From: an uncultured Clostridia bacterium
GTDB lineage: Bacteria; Bacillota; Clostridia; Christensenellales; CAG-138
Length of the DNA stretch: 64,000 nt
Reading direction: 5' to 3'
NCBI GenBank assembly: GCA_944366945.1
Contig: CALVWJ010000004.1
Span: forward strand, 1 to 64,000
This document shows, in pieces, positions 42,868 to 50,905 of the stretch. Below the pieces are notes generated by a model. It was not told where the DNA came from. It searched no databases and saw only the letters and a program-made list of their open reading frames with translations. Made by a program: the position numbers and the translations under genes. The number at the start of each line of letters is the position of its first letter. Position 1 is the first letter of the stretch.

Positions 42868-44667
42868 TTACTTCAACTTTACCCCATAAATTTTGGAAGC
42901 GCGCGTGCCGATGACGATCATATTGTCAAACGCGGCGGGGGATGCTTCAAAGTTTCCCTCAAGATCCAGCCGATCCAGCGTTTCTCCGGTGCGCCCATCG
43001 AAAAGGTACATATGCCCTGCGGCATCGCATTGCACAACATAACCATCGCCCTTATCATCATAGAGGATCAGCGGGGAAGACCAGGCATAGGCGCCAAGGT
43101 TCTTCTTCCATACTTCCCGCCCATCCGCCTTGTTGTATGCGACAAGAAGGCCACGCGTTTCGGTTTCCGTAGTCATGGCATAAGCGATGTAAACGAGATC
43201 CGAAAGGTTGTTCTTGCCAAGCGCCGCCGTGTCCTGGATGCCGCCGGAAACGTTGGAGCGCGTGCAGCGATACCCCTCTGCCTTCCAGACGACTTCGCCC
43301 GTAAGCGCATCTATTCTCCAGAATGGGATTATGCCCGTGTTATCCCCATCCACCGTCCAATGCAATGAAGTGCCAAGGTAAATAGAAGCTTCACCCGTTT
43401 CTTCATTTAGATCGAACACCGGCGTGCAGTTCGTATCGTCGAGCACATCCTGCATCCAAACGACCTCCATCGTATTCACATCAAAGCAAAACAGATTCCC
43501 GCCGTTGTCCGTTACATACATATAGTTCTTCCAGAAGATGGGGCTTGATTCAAAGCCAAGCCAATACGTGTTATCCGCCTCACCATCCCGGCTGCGCTGC
43601 GTGGTATAGCGCCATTTGAACACGTCGCTCGGGTTCACGGAAATAGTCCCCGCCGCTGCGTCATAGGTGGTGTTGAGCTTGAACTGATAAACGATGCCGG
43701 CTTCGGAAGCGTAGGTAACCGTGTCCGTTGCAGCGTGGACGATCGTAGCAGGATCGAAGGCGAAGAAGCCGCGCAGGGAGAACGGGTCTTCAGCGCCATA
43801 GCTGTAGATCTTCCTGCCATCAATCAAGCTGATAATCTGGTTTTCCGCAGGCCCGTTGGGTCCTTCATCGCCTGCGCCCACATAGAGCAGCGGATACCCG
43901 CGCGGGTCAAGCGAGCCGGAGCCCTTGTAGGTCCATTTGCCGTTTACGCGGTCCCGCGTGGCTGTACCATCTTCAAGATCAATAAAATAAATATAGCTGT
44001 TTTCCGTTGCATAGATGATTTCAACAAGGCCATCCTTGTTTTTCTTTTCCTCATAAAGGTTCATGATGCGGCGCGTTTTTTCCGGCCAGCGGACGATCAA
44101 GGGCTGCCCCGTCCAGCCAACGCCGAACCAGGTTCCGTCGGAAGGATTGCCCTTTGCGATAGAGCCGGGGATCTCATTGGCCCAAACGAGCTCAAGCTTC
44201 TTTTCCGTTACGGTGCCGGCCGTGCCATAAGTGGGGTCATCGCGGTAATTGTTCCCGCGGAAGGTAATCACGCCTTCAAGCGCCGTATAATCCTCGGCAT
44301 CCGGGTAAGTTAGATCCACAGGGGCCCGATAATTTGCAACGGAGGCACCATCCAGCTGCATCTCGCTTTGAAGGCCGAAATCGGCTGCCGCAGTGCCTGC
44401 CGTGGACGTTGGGCTTGGGATCGGAACCGCTGTGGGCGTTGGGTCCGGCGTAAGCGCAGGCACGTTTGTAGGCGTTGGTTCCGGCGTGTTCTCGCCGAAA
44501 ATGCTTTCGATTAGGCCTGGCTTTCCCTCGGCATCCCCGTCTTTTTGCAGAAGCGCAGAGATACCCCAGATAGCCAGAAGCAAAATGAGGATAAACAGGA
44601 TCAGAATAATGAAAAATTTCGGTGTTACTCTCCTGCGCCTTCTTCTAAGGCGGCGACGTCTTCTCAT
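42868..44667 (-). CDS. membrane-anchored PQQ-type beta-propeller protein
   Basis: 599-aa protein. The start at 44667 (AAGGAGC upstream) gives a very basic N-terminus (RRRRRLRRRRRR), one membrane anchor (FIILILFILILLLAIWGI) and a Pro/Thr-rich spacer (TPEPTPTNVP). An extracellular domain with PQQ/WD-like blades follows: LVWANEIPGS, DGRKIYSYGAED, NGGNLFCFDVNTMEVVWMQD, LTGEVVWKAEGY, DGREVWKKNLG. The frame extends to 44868, but without a ribosome site. Possibly a surface scaffold or assembly factor; the role is not known. Confidence 0.88.
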   Translation of the reverse strand: MRRRRRLRRRRRRVTPKFFIILILFILILLLAIWGISALLQKDGDAEGKPGLIESIFGENTPEPTPTNVPALTPDPTPTAVPIPSPTSTAGTAAADFGLQSEMQLDGASVANYRAPVDLTYPDAEDYTALEGVITFRGNNYRDDPTYGTAGTVTEKKLELVWANEIPGSIAKGNPSDGTWFGVGWTGQPLIVRWPEKTRRIMNLYEEKKNKDGLVEIIYATENSYIYFIDLEDGTATRDRVNGKWTYKGSGSLDPRGYPLLYVGAGDEGPNGPAENQIISLIDGRKIYSYGAEDPFSLRGFFAFDPATIVHAATDTVTYASEAGIVYQFKLNTTYDAAAGTISVNPSDVFKWRYTTQRSRDGEADNTYWLGFESSPIFWKNYMYVTDNGGNLFCFDVNTMEVVWMQDVLDDTNCTPVFDLNEETGEASIYLGTSLHWTVDGDNTGIIPFWRIDALTGEVVWKAEGYRCTRSNVSGGIQDTAALGKNNLSDLVYIAYAMTTETETRGLLVAYNKADGREVWKKNLGAYAWSSPLILYDDKGDGYVVQCDAAGHMYLFDGRTGETLDRLDLEGNFEASPAAFDNMIVIGTRASKIYGVKLK

Positions 44668-44775
44668 ACAAAGCTCCTTACCTAAGCAAATCGTCTTATT
44701 ATACCCTTTTTTGCAGGTATGGACAACCAATGCTTCCGGCTTTGGCATGAAAAGCCTGTTAACTTTTGCGTTCGC

Positions 44776-44815
44776 TTGACGTTTTGCATATTTTGCATTA
44801 TAATCATTAATGCAA
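44776..44815 (+). promoter_or_regulatory. gntR promoter with overlapping operator
   Basis: TTGACG 44776-44781, 17-bp spacer, TATAAT 44799-44804. The perfect inverted repeat TTGCATTA-N7-TAATGCAA (44793-44815) covers the -10, suggesting autorepression by the GntR protein encoded just downstream. Confidence 0.8.
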
Positions 44816-44830
44816 AGAGAGGTTTTTTCC

Positions 44831-45205
44831 ATGTTGCTGCAATTGGATTTTTCCAGCGATCTTCCCATTTATTTGCAGATCCGAAACCAGATCATTTTGG
44901 GCATCGCGGGCGGGCGGCTTGCGCCCGGCGAACGCCTACCCACCATCCGCACCCTTGCGGATGAAGCCGGCGTGAATATGATGACGGTAAGCAAGGCCTA
45001 CCAGCTTTTAAAGCACGAAGGCTACATCACCACGGACCGCCGGGGTGGGGCAACGGTTTGCAAAATGCCCAATACGCGCCGGGAGCTCTCCGCGGCCATG
45101 CGGGAATCCCTTGCGTTGATCGTTTCGGAAGCAAAGCTCAATGGGGTTTCCTGCGCGGAATTTATAGCCATTTGCCGGGAACTCTATGGTGAAGCGGAGG
45201 TGTAA
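44831..45205 (+). CDS. GntR-family regulator, YtrA subfamily
   Basis: 124-aa repressor. The winged helix reads DLPIYLQIRNQIILGIAGGRLAPGERLPTIRTLADEAGVNMMTVSKAYQLLK in pieces typical of GntR, and the short C-terminal region lacks an effector domain, as in YtrA. The ATG at 44831 is preceded by AGAGAGG. Its promoter holds a perfect inverted repeat. The downstream gene (4 bp away) encodes a membrane protein, the usual YtrA arrangement, often induced by envelope stress. Confidence 0.92.
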   Translation: MLLQLDFSSDLPIYLQIRNQIILGIAGGRLAPGERLPTIRTLADEAGVNMMTVSKAYQLLKHEGYITTDRRGGATVCKMPNTRRELSAAMRESLALIVSEAKLNGVSCAEFIAICRELYGEAEV

Positions 45206-45209
45206 TGCC

Positions 45210-46568
45210 ATGAAGTATTTCATCCTTTTCATCCTGTATCTCTGCATCGTTCCCGTATATTTTGTGCTGCGCAATGAAACCAAGCCGAAAAAGAACATCG
45301 TCCTCGGCGTAACGCTCCCCTATGACGCCCGGCAGGATGCTACCGTGCAGGCTATTTGCGCCACGTTTCGCCGCAGGCTCAACCTTGTTACGCTTGGCCT
45401 CGTTCTCCTTTCCCTGGCACTTCTTCCCATTGCGTATGATTCGGTTTTCATGACCTGCAGCTTCGTATGGATCATTTTTGCGGTCGTGCTGCCCTATATC
45501 CCCTATATTCAGGGAAACAAGCGCCTTCGTGCCTATAAAAATGCCACTTGCCCGCCCGCTGCCGCAGCGGGAGAAACGCTGATCGAGCTTAAGCTCGCAG
45601 CCCTGCCGAAGCGGCAGCTGCATGCGCTCTGGTTCCTGCCGCCTCTCATCATGGCGCTGATTCCCATTCTGCATACGCTCTTCATGCCGCACGATGAAGC
45701 CTTCCTCTGGATGCTGCTTGCCTATGGCATGGATTTTCTGATTACCCTGCTTTTTGCAGCCTTGTACCGGCTAATTAACCGGCAGCGCGCAGATGTTGTG
45801 GACGAAAACTCTGCTTTGACAGCTGCGCTCACACGCGTGCGGCGTTATCAATGGGGGCGTGCTTGGGTCGCCTTCTCCTGGCTCAATGGCCTGTTCAGCC
45901 TGGGTTTATGGCTTTTGATCGATGTGCCCACAGGGATTCTCCTGCTCACGCTGGTTTACACGGCAGCCCTCATTGCCGTATGCATCCGAACGGAATTCGC
46001 GGCGCGCCGTGCGCAGGAGTCCCTAACCGCAGAAACCGGGCAAACTCTTTTTGCAGATGAGGATCGCTACTGGCTCTGGGGTATGTTCTATTGCAATCCG
46101 CATGACAAACACTTAACCGTAAACAACCGGGTGGGGATCGGCATGACGCTCAATTTTGCGCACTGGGGCGGCAAACTGATTTTTGGCATTTCAGCGTTGC
46201 TGCTTTTAGCCATGCCGCTTTTAGGCGTTTGGATGATGCGCCTTGAATTTACGCCCATCGCGATCACGCTCGATGAAGATACGCTCACCGTTGTGCATAC
46301 GGGGGTAGTTTGCGAATTGGAGCGCGCCCAAATCGAATCCGTCGCGCTGCTTGAAGCGCTGCCGCCTCTTACCAAGCTTGCGGGCACCAATCTCGATTCA
46401 CTTTATGAGGGAAAGTTCCGAGTAGAGGGTTATGGCGTCTGCCAGATCTGCCTCAATCCGCAAGCGCCGCCCTACCTTCTCATCCAAACGGCAACGGAAA
46501 CCTGGATTTTCGGTGCGGAGCATACAGGCGACCTGCGCGCAATTTATGCGGCGTTAGCCGCACCATAA
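45210..46568 (+). CDS. multi-pass membrane protein with DUF5808-like motif
   Basis: 452-aa membrane protein with several hydrophobic segments in two halves and a cytoplasmic, PH-like C-terminus. The motif W-x3-FYCNP with HDKHLTVNNRVGIGMTLNFA is the mark of DUF5808 proteins that follow YtrA-type regulators. The ATG at 45210 has GGAGGT upstream and lies 4 bp after gntR, so the pair forms an operon. Function unknown; probably an envelope-stress protein. Confidence 0.85.
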   Translation: MKYFILFILYLCIVPVYFVLRNETKPKKNIVLGVTLPYDARQDATVQAICATFRRRLNLVTLGLVLLSLALLPIAYDSVFMTCSFVWIIFAVVLPYIPYIQGNKRLRAYKNATCPPAAAAGETLIELKLAALPKRQLHALWFLPPLIMALIPILHTLFMPHDEAFLWMLLAYGMDFLITLLFAALYRLINRQRADVVDENSALTAALTRVRRYQWGRAWVAFSWLNGLFSLGLWLLIDVPTGILLLTLVYTAALIAVCIRTEFAARRAQESLTAETGQTLFADEDRYWLWGMFYCNPHDKHLTVNNRVGIGMTLNFAHWGGKLIFGISALLLLAMPLLGVWMMRLEFTPIAITLDEDTLTVVHTGVVCELERAQIESVALLEALPPLTKLAGTNLDSLYEGKFRVEGYGVCQICLNPQAPPYLLIQTATETWIFGAEHTGDLRAIYAALAAP

Positions 46569-47012
46569 ATTGGCATTGCGCGCGGGGACAACCGCTTTGC
46601 ATCTGCGCGCATAGCCGCGTCTTTTTTAAAGGGATACCCCACAAAAATGCCTGCTCCGTGCAAGTGCGGGCTGAGCAGCGCACATACGGAGCAGAGTTCG
46701 GTGCATGTAAAGCAAAATTTAAAATTGCGTTGTTTGGGGCGCAACACATGAAAAATACGGATTTTGCACGTGGCTTATGTTGGCGCTTTGGTGAAAGCCA
46801 TACCGAATGCCTTTGACGCTAAAGCTTTTACGAATTCGGCCACATGCGTTCAAACCCGCCCGCAATCGCTTGGGACTGAGCTTCTGGACTTCCATTGGCA
46901 TGGGAAGGCCGCCGGAATCCCCGGCGGCCTTCCCTCGGCGCATATAGATTTTTATTTTTACCCGCCGCTGCAAACGCGGCGCGATAAACGGAAATGCTTG
47001 CGCGGCTTTCGG
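46569..47012. other. intergenic stretch with strong hairpin, no gene seen
   Basis: Open frames here lack ribosome sites and recognisable products. The main features are the perfect stem at 46902-46934 and a smaller CGCCGC/GCGGCG hairpin near 46962-46982 downstream of the small membrane-protein gene. Confidence 0.5.
46902..46934. repeat. 14-bp perfect inverted repeat
   Basis: GGGAAGGCCGCCGG and CCGGCGGCCTTCCC around an AATCC loop. No T-run on either side, so it is not a standard terminator. Confidence 0.7.
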
Positions 47013-47213
47013 TTATGCCGCTGTGCTGATATCATAAACGTAAAGCTTGCTTTTATCTGCCACACGCTTGAGCGTGGGGTTGGCTGGCTTGCGCGCCCTG
47101 CGGGCTTTTCTGCGTTTGCGGCGCTGAAGCTCCTGGTGTATCGCCACGGCGCCCATCCCGCCCAGGATGATTCCCGGCAGCATGAAAGAAAAAAACATTC
47201 CGAAATAATTCAT
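47013..47213 (-). CDS. 66-aa small membrane protein
   Basis: MNYFGMFFSFMLPGIILGGM forms one membrane segment, followed by a strongly basic stretch (QRRKRRKARRARK) and a hydrophilic tail. AGGAGGT lies 6 bp before the ATG at 47213. It is transcribed from a full-consensus promoter (47310-47338) with an inverted repeat in the spacer and is divergent from the LexA-like repressor gene, which probably controls it. Unrecognised. Confidence 0.78.
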   Translation of the reverse strand: MNYFGMFFSFMLPGIILGGMGAVAIHQELQRRKRRKARRARKPANPTLKRVADKSKLYVYDISTAA

Positions 47214-47309
47214 ATAATACCTCCTATGCATTGCACCGGATTCATTTCCTTTAAGGAATTTTTAATTGCCTTATAAGAAATTTTATGGCATTTTGGTTCC
47301 TGTATTGCC

Positions 47310-47338
47310 ATTATAGTATCTTATTAGGATACTGTCAA
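47310..47338 (-). promoter_or_regulatory. full-consensus promoter with operator-like spacer
   Basis: On the minus strand TTGACA (47333-47338), 17-bp spacer, TATAAT (47310-47315). The spacer region carries AGTATC-N7-GATACT (47315-47333), the natural operator for the repressor encoded on the other side. Confidence 0.82.
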
Positions 47339-47370
47339 GGAAATTTTTCCGTTTTTCGAGGATTTTTTGC

Positions 47371-47399
47371 TTGCCTTCTCCCCATTCAAGAGATACAAT
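47371..47399 (+). promoter_or_regulatory. promoter of the LexA-like repressor gene
   Basis: TTGCCT 47371-47376, 17-bp spacer, TACAAT 47394-47399, 35 bp before the start codon. Confidence 0.65.
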
Positions 47400-47434
47400 A
47401 CATGTTAAGAAATCATCTGTTTGCTGGAGGGCGC

Positions 47435-48082
47435 ATGACGAGGCTGAAGCAATTGCGTAAGAGCCACGGGATCACGCAGGATGAGCTGGGCGAAATTCTT
47501 GGCGTTCAAAAAGCTGCCATCTGCAAATATGAAACGGGCCGCGTGCCGCTTCCACATGAAGCGATCGTAAAGCTTTGCGATTATTTCCAGGTAACGGCGG
47601 ATTACCTGCTTAATATCGAAACGCCAGAACAGCCTGCACTGGTAACGCCGCTTTTTAAGCAGCGTTCCTCTGCTTCTTCCAAGCTTTTGCCCATCGGCGA
47701 AACCGTCGGCGTGCCGCTGATTGGGCGCGTGCATGCAGGGCTTCCCATCCTGGCAGATGAAAACATTGCAGAATATATTGCTGTACCTGCAAACGATGTT
47801 GTTTCGGGCGAATACTTTTATATGGAAGTAGAGGGCGACTGCATGGTGGGAGAATTTATCCCCGAAGGTGCGCTCGTGCTCGTGCGCCTGCAGCCGCGCG
47901 TGGAAAATGGGCAGATTGCCGTCGTGCGCGTGGAGGATGAAGTGCTCCTGCGCAAGGTGAAATATATGAATTCCGCACTGATGTTGATCCCAGCCAATAC
48001 AAAATACGAACCCATGATCGTCCCCGCTGAGCTTGCTGAAGTGGTTGGGCGCGTGGTGGAAGTACGCATTCGTGGTCTTTAA
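47435..48082 (+). CDS. XRE-type repressor with S24/LexA-like domain, altered catalytic residues
   Basis: 215-aa regulator. An XRE helix-turn-helix (residues 1-60, GITQDELGEILGVQKAAICKYE) is joined to an S24 LexA-like domain. The cleavage-site dipeptide is kept (Ala101-Gly102 in RVHAGLPILA), but the catalytic Ser position holds Cys136 (EGDCMVGE) and the Lys position aligns with Arg173, followed by Lys174. RecA-assisted self-cleavage may be lost or changed. The ATG at 47435 has GGAGG upstream. Small-molecule or stress control of the divergent membrane protein is likely. Confidence 0.88.
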   Translation: MTRLKQLRKSHGITQDELGEILGVQKAAICKYETGRVPLPHEAIVKLCDYFQVTADYLLNIETPEQPALVTPLFKQRSSASSKLLPIGETVGVPLIGRVHAGLPILADENIAEYIAVPANDVVSGEYFYMEVEGDCMVGEFIPEGALVLVRLQPRVENGQIAVVRVEDEVLLRKVKYMNSALMLIPANTKYEPMIVPAELAEVVGRVVEVRIRGL

Positions 48083-48144
48083 TTTAAATTATAAAACATC
48101 CTTCTTGCAGGAAGGGTTCAATAAACGCCAGGAGGTAACAAAAC

Positions 48145-48585
48145 ATGGCCTTTTGTGGAAACTGTGGTTCTCAAATCAACGATGGTGCGCGCTTCTGCCC
48201 TACTTGTGGTGCCGTACAAAGCTCGGAAGCACCCGGCCAGCAGCAGGCTGCTCAAGCGCAACCTGCCGGCCCGCGCTCAGATGAGGAAAAATACCGCTAT
48301 CTTGCAGCACTTTCCTACCTTAACATCCTGTTCTTATTGCTCGCGCTCCTGGTTGGCTCTTCTTCCAACTATATCCGACATCATGCAAACCAGTGCGTTT
48401 GTTTGACGCTCTGGAACCTCTGCTGCGCACTCCTGTGCATCATTCCTTTCCTTGGTTGGATCATAGCGATTGTTGGAGTAATTGCGGCGTTCATAATCAT
48501 GATCATCTGCATCGTAAAGGCGCTCAAGCGGGAGTACTATGAGATTCCCATCTTCGGCAAGATCCGCATTATCCCGGAAGTATAA
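48145..48585 (+). CDS. zinc-ribbon membrane protein (DUF4870-like)
   Basis: 146-aa protein. The N-terminal zinc ribbon has CxxC pairs at FCGNCGS and FCPTCGA; after a Gln/Ala-rich linker come two to three membrane segments (YLNILFLLLALLVG, LWNLCCALLCIIPFLGW, IIAIVGVIAAFIIMIICIV). The membrane part resembles DUF4870. AGGAGGT lies 7 bp before the ATG. Function unknown; no operon partner. Confidence 0.82.
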   Translation: MAFCGNCGSQINDGARFCPTCGAVQSSEAPGQQQAAQAQPAGPRSDEEKYRYLAALSYLNILFLLLALLVGSSSNYIRHHANQCVCLTLWNLCCALLCIIPFLGWIIAIVGVIAAFIIMIICIVKALKREYYEIPIFGKIRIIPEV

Positions 48586-48599
48586 AAGCCCGTACATAA

Positions 48600-48631
48600 A
48601 GTGGTTCCAGCTATGCTGGAGCCACTTTTTT
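48600..48631 (+). terminator. terminator of the zinc-ribbon gene
   Basis: AGTGGTTCCAGC 48600-48611 pairs with GCTGGAGCCACT 48615-48626 (one G-U pair), then T-rich sequence. Confidence 0.9.
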
Positions 48632-49162
48632 ATGGCATGGAGCGCCATCCTAAGACCATATCGCAAAGCATCCCTTGTAAAGCATACGCTAGCGTATTTA
48701 TTTGGAAACGCAGATGATCATCGGCAAACAGAGCGTGCAGGCATGTGCAGCCTTATTCGCATGGCCTTCTCAGTTAAACTAGCTGCACCGCTACCGCTTC
48801 TTCCGTATGCAAAACGGGTTAAAATAAAAGTTTTGCGTCGAGATTCCTTTCCTAACAGTGGAATTTACATCTCTTACAATTTTCTTATTCGGATGCTCCC
48901 GATGCATGCAAATCCGTGCAAAATACGATTCGGCTTTTCCTCATAGCATAAGCTGCGCCTGCCACCCAAACGGTAAAAATTGCCCCAACGGTTTTCTTAG
49001 GCAGGATGGTAAAATAACAGTTCAGCTGATTCTGCCTGCGAACACGATCTTCTGGCAGTGTAGGCAAAGCTTCCTTCCTCGTGATGCTTTTTGCATATGG
49101 ACCAGGTTTGTACGTAAGATGACTTTTCAAGCTCTCGTGATGCTTTTACCCTAGTTGATAGA
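48632..49162. other. intergenic stretch of about 530 bp, no gene recognised
   Basis: AT-rich compared with the flanks. Short open frames on both strands have no ribosome site and no recognisable motif. Confidence 0.45.
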
Positions 49163-49951
49163 TTATCGCTTTCTAAAAATATCTAACATATGTGACGTTG
49201 CACCAACCATATCCTGGCGCTCACAGATGCAAAAATGGTACTTCATATACAGGGCAAAGTTCTTCTCATCCATGGCATCGACTGCGCTGGTAATAAAGCG
49301 CGTCAGCATATCGGTTCCAATATAATGCAATCTCTCCGTATTGAAATGGCGCATCAACGCATTCACATCTTCCCGGCGGTAAAGCGTAAAGACTTCCTTC
49401 GGCGTAGAGCTGAGTTTGAATGTATGAAAGTCAATCAAATGGTTGCGCGCATCGCTGTTAAAGCCGCCGCGCAAAAAGCCGAACTGATATACCGTGGCAT
49501 CATTGTTGCAATATGCCGCAAATACAATGCCGTCTTTCTTGGTTACACGGATAGCTTCGCGCATTGCGGAAATCTTATCTTCCTCAGCATAAAGATGGTA
49601 CATCGGCCCCAAAAGAAGCGTAATATCATATTGCTCAGAGGCAATGTTCTGAAGGTTTACTGCGTCACCCTGCTGCACGGTAATTCTCTCGTTCGCTTTT
49701 GTATTCGCTTTGAAAACCTCGATATTGTGCTCCAGAAGTTCGACCGCATCCACCGCATACCCATTCCGTGCAAAATAGTGAGCGTACCGGCCAGTGCCTG
49801 CGCCGATTTCCAAGATGCGCATTCCGGGTTCGAGATACTTTTCAACATAGCGAATGGTTGTCAGAAACTCGACCATACCGCTCTTAGAAGCCAAGCGTGC
49901 GTCTTCATCGTGTGTGGTATAATAGTTTTTAAGTTCTTCCATTCTTTCCAT
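49163..49951 (-). CDS. class I SAM-dependent methyltransferase
   Basis: 262-aa cytosolic methyltransferase. Motif I is MRILEIGAGTGRYAHYFA; the acidic residue of motif II is in VDAVELLEHN; QQGDAVNL and DITLLLGPMYHL follow. GGGAGG precedes the ATG at 49951. The gene lies behind a promoter, a 30-codon leader ORF and an intrinsic terminator, the layout of ribosome-mediated attenuation seen with antibiotic-resistance genes. The substrate could be an antibiotic, rRNA or a metabolite; sequence alone does not tell. Confidence 0.88.
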   Translation of the reverse strand: MERMEELKNYYTTHDEDARLASKSGMVEFLTTIRYVEKYLEPGMRILEIGAGTGRYAHYFARNGYAVDAVELLEHNIEVFKANTKANERITVQQGDAVNLQNIASEQYDITLLLGPMYHLYAEEDKISAMREAIRVTKKDGIVFAAYCNNDATVYQFGFLRGGFNSDARNHLIDFHTFKLSSTPKEVFTLYRREDVNALMRHFNTERLHYIGTDMLTRFITSAVDAMDEKNFALYMKYHFCICERQDMVGATSHMLDIFRKR

Positions 49952-49963
49952 GACTTCACCTCC

Positions 49964-50007
49964 CAAAACAAAAACGGTGCAAGTCGGCTTTTTACGACTT
50001 GCACCGT
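49964..50007 (-). terminator. attenuator terminator in the methyltransferase leader
   Basis: On the minus strand a 13-bp stem (49995-50007 with 49974-49986) and T5GT4 follow, ending just before the methyltransferase ribosome site. The 5' arm can instead pair with 50062-50071 inside the leader ORF. Confidence 0.85.
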
Positions 50008-50040
50008 CATTCTCCCAAGCTTTTATGATCCATCAATGCA

Positions 50041-50133
50041 CTATGCAGGAGTTTGGGTACGACAATGCAAGCCCGGCGAATCCCAATACCGGGTTACAGT
50101 ATTGTAATTGAAAGCAAAGATGCCACCTGCCAT
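50041..50133 (-). CDS. 30-aa leader peptide of the methyltransferase attenuator
   Basis: Small ORF MAGGIFAFNY...TQTPA with AAGGAG 7 bp before the ATG at 50133, directly downstream of a good promoter. Codons 22-25 (around LHC) contain CTTGCATTGT (50062-50071), which can pair over 10 bases with the 5' arm of the terminator at 49998-50007. A small CCCGG/CCGGG hairpin (50072-50093) lies just before it. Translation of the peptide therefore decides between terminator and antiterminator. Too short to be a functional enzyme. Confidence 0.65.
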   Translation of the reverse strand: MAGGIFAFNYNTVTRYWDSPGLHCRTQTPA

Positions 50134-50161
50134 TGCCATACTCCTTTCAAAAATTTGATAT

Positions 50162-50190
50162 ACCATAGCATGGATCTATGTTTTTGTCAA
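50162..50190 (-). promoter_or_regulatory. promoter of the leader peptide-methyltransferase unit
   Basis: On the minus strand TTGACA (50185-50190), 17-bp spacer, TATGGT (50162-50167), about 30 bp before the leader ORF. Confidence 0.8.
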
Positions 50191-50308
50191 CAATCGAACG
50201 GGCACACTTGAAATCTCAAAAGCAATATGGCAGAGCAACAAAGCGTCCTGCACATCCTCTGCAAATCAAATTCGTGTTCACTTTTTCGTTGCCCAAGCTC
50301 AAGTCTGC

Positions 50309-50597
50309 CTATGCGCCAACCCGCTCCATCTTGTCTTGTGCCTTGAGAACCTCGGTTATGCGCACATAGTCTGCCGCTTTCCCAACCAAGAGAACATTTC
50401 CTTCGACTGACTATCCATATCCAAAAGATAGCTGGAAGTTTTGCACAGGGCAGCGTTGATGCCACCGAAAAATCGCAAGTGCTTCCTTCTGCAGGTGCTG
50501 ATTTGCTGATTTTCCGGCTGGCATACTCCAACAAGAGGCGGCATATCGCATTGCCTTCCTGTTTTCTGCCGATCTGCTCCAATAAACCCTTTTTCAT
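50309..50597 (-). pseudogene. TnpV-like transposon protein relic, frameshifted
   Basis: Starts MKKGLLEQIGRKQEGN behind AGGAGG (ATG at 50597), then needs two frame changes: INAALCKTSSYLLDMDSQ with SKEMF in a second frame and ITEVLKAQDKMERVGA in a third. These match the order of a TnpV protein (Tn4451/Tn5397-type elements), where KLN-x-LADIDEQA is followed by VTE-LKA-x-MxWVG. The typical C-terminal MNN part is lost. Nothing recognisable lies in 50598-50905. It marks another decayed mobile element. Confidence 0.55.
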
Positions 50598-50905
50598 AAT
50601 CAGCCTCCTGGCACTTTGTTTTGCAGATTGTTGAAACTGGCCGATGCTATTCCTTTGCCCGTATTCGGTCATCACACTATAGTGCCTTGGGTTCTCCCAT
50701 GCCGTTTTACGTTTTTGCCCGTATGGCGGTGCAATGGGATTTTTATTAGGCAAACCTGCAACCCTGCAATTCTGATTTTAGGCATAGAGAAAGGCAGCAA
50801 GAAGTTCTATCTTCTGTGCTGCCTTTAGGTTTGGTTGTGTTAAACCGTTGTTTTCAAATCGCTTGCTTGTGGTTTTGGCATCTGCCAGCGCTCGTTTTTA
50901 AGCGT

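Noticed and set aside
48885..49130. 81-codon minus-strand ORF
   Set aside because: No ribosome site, odd composition, no recognisable motif.
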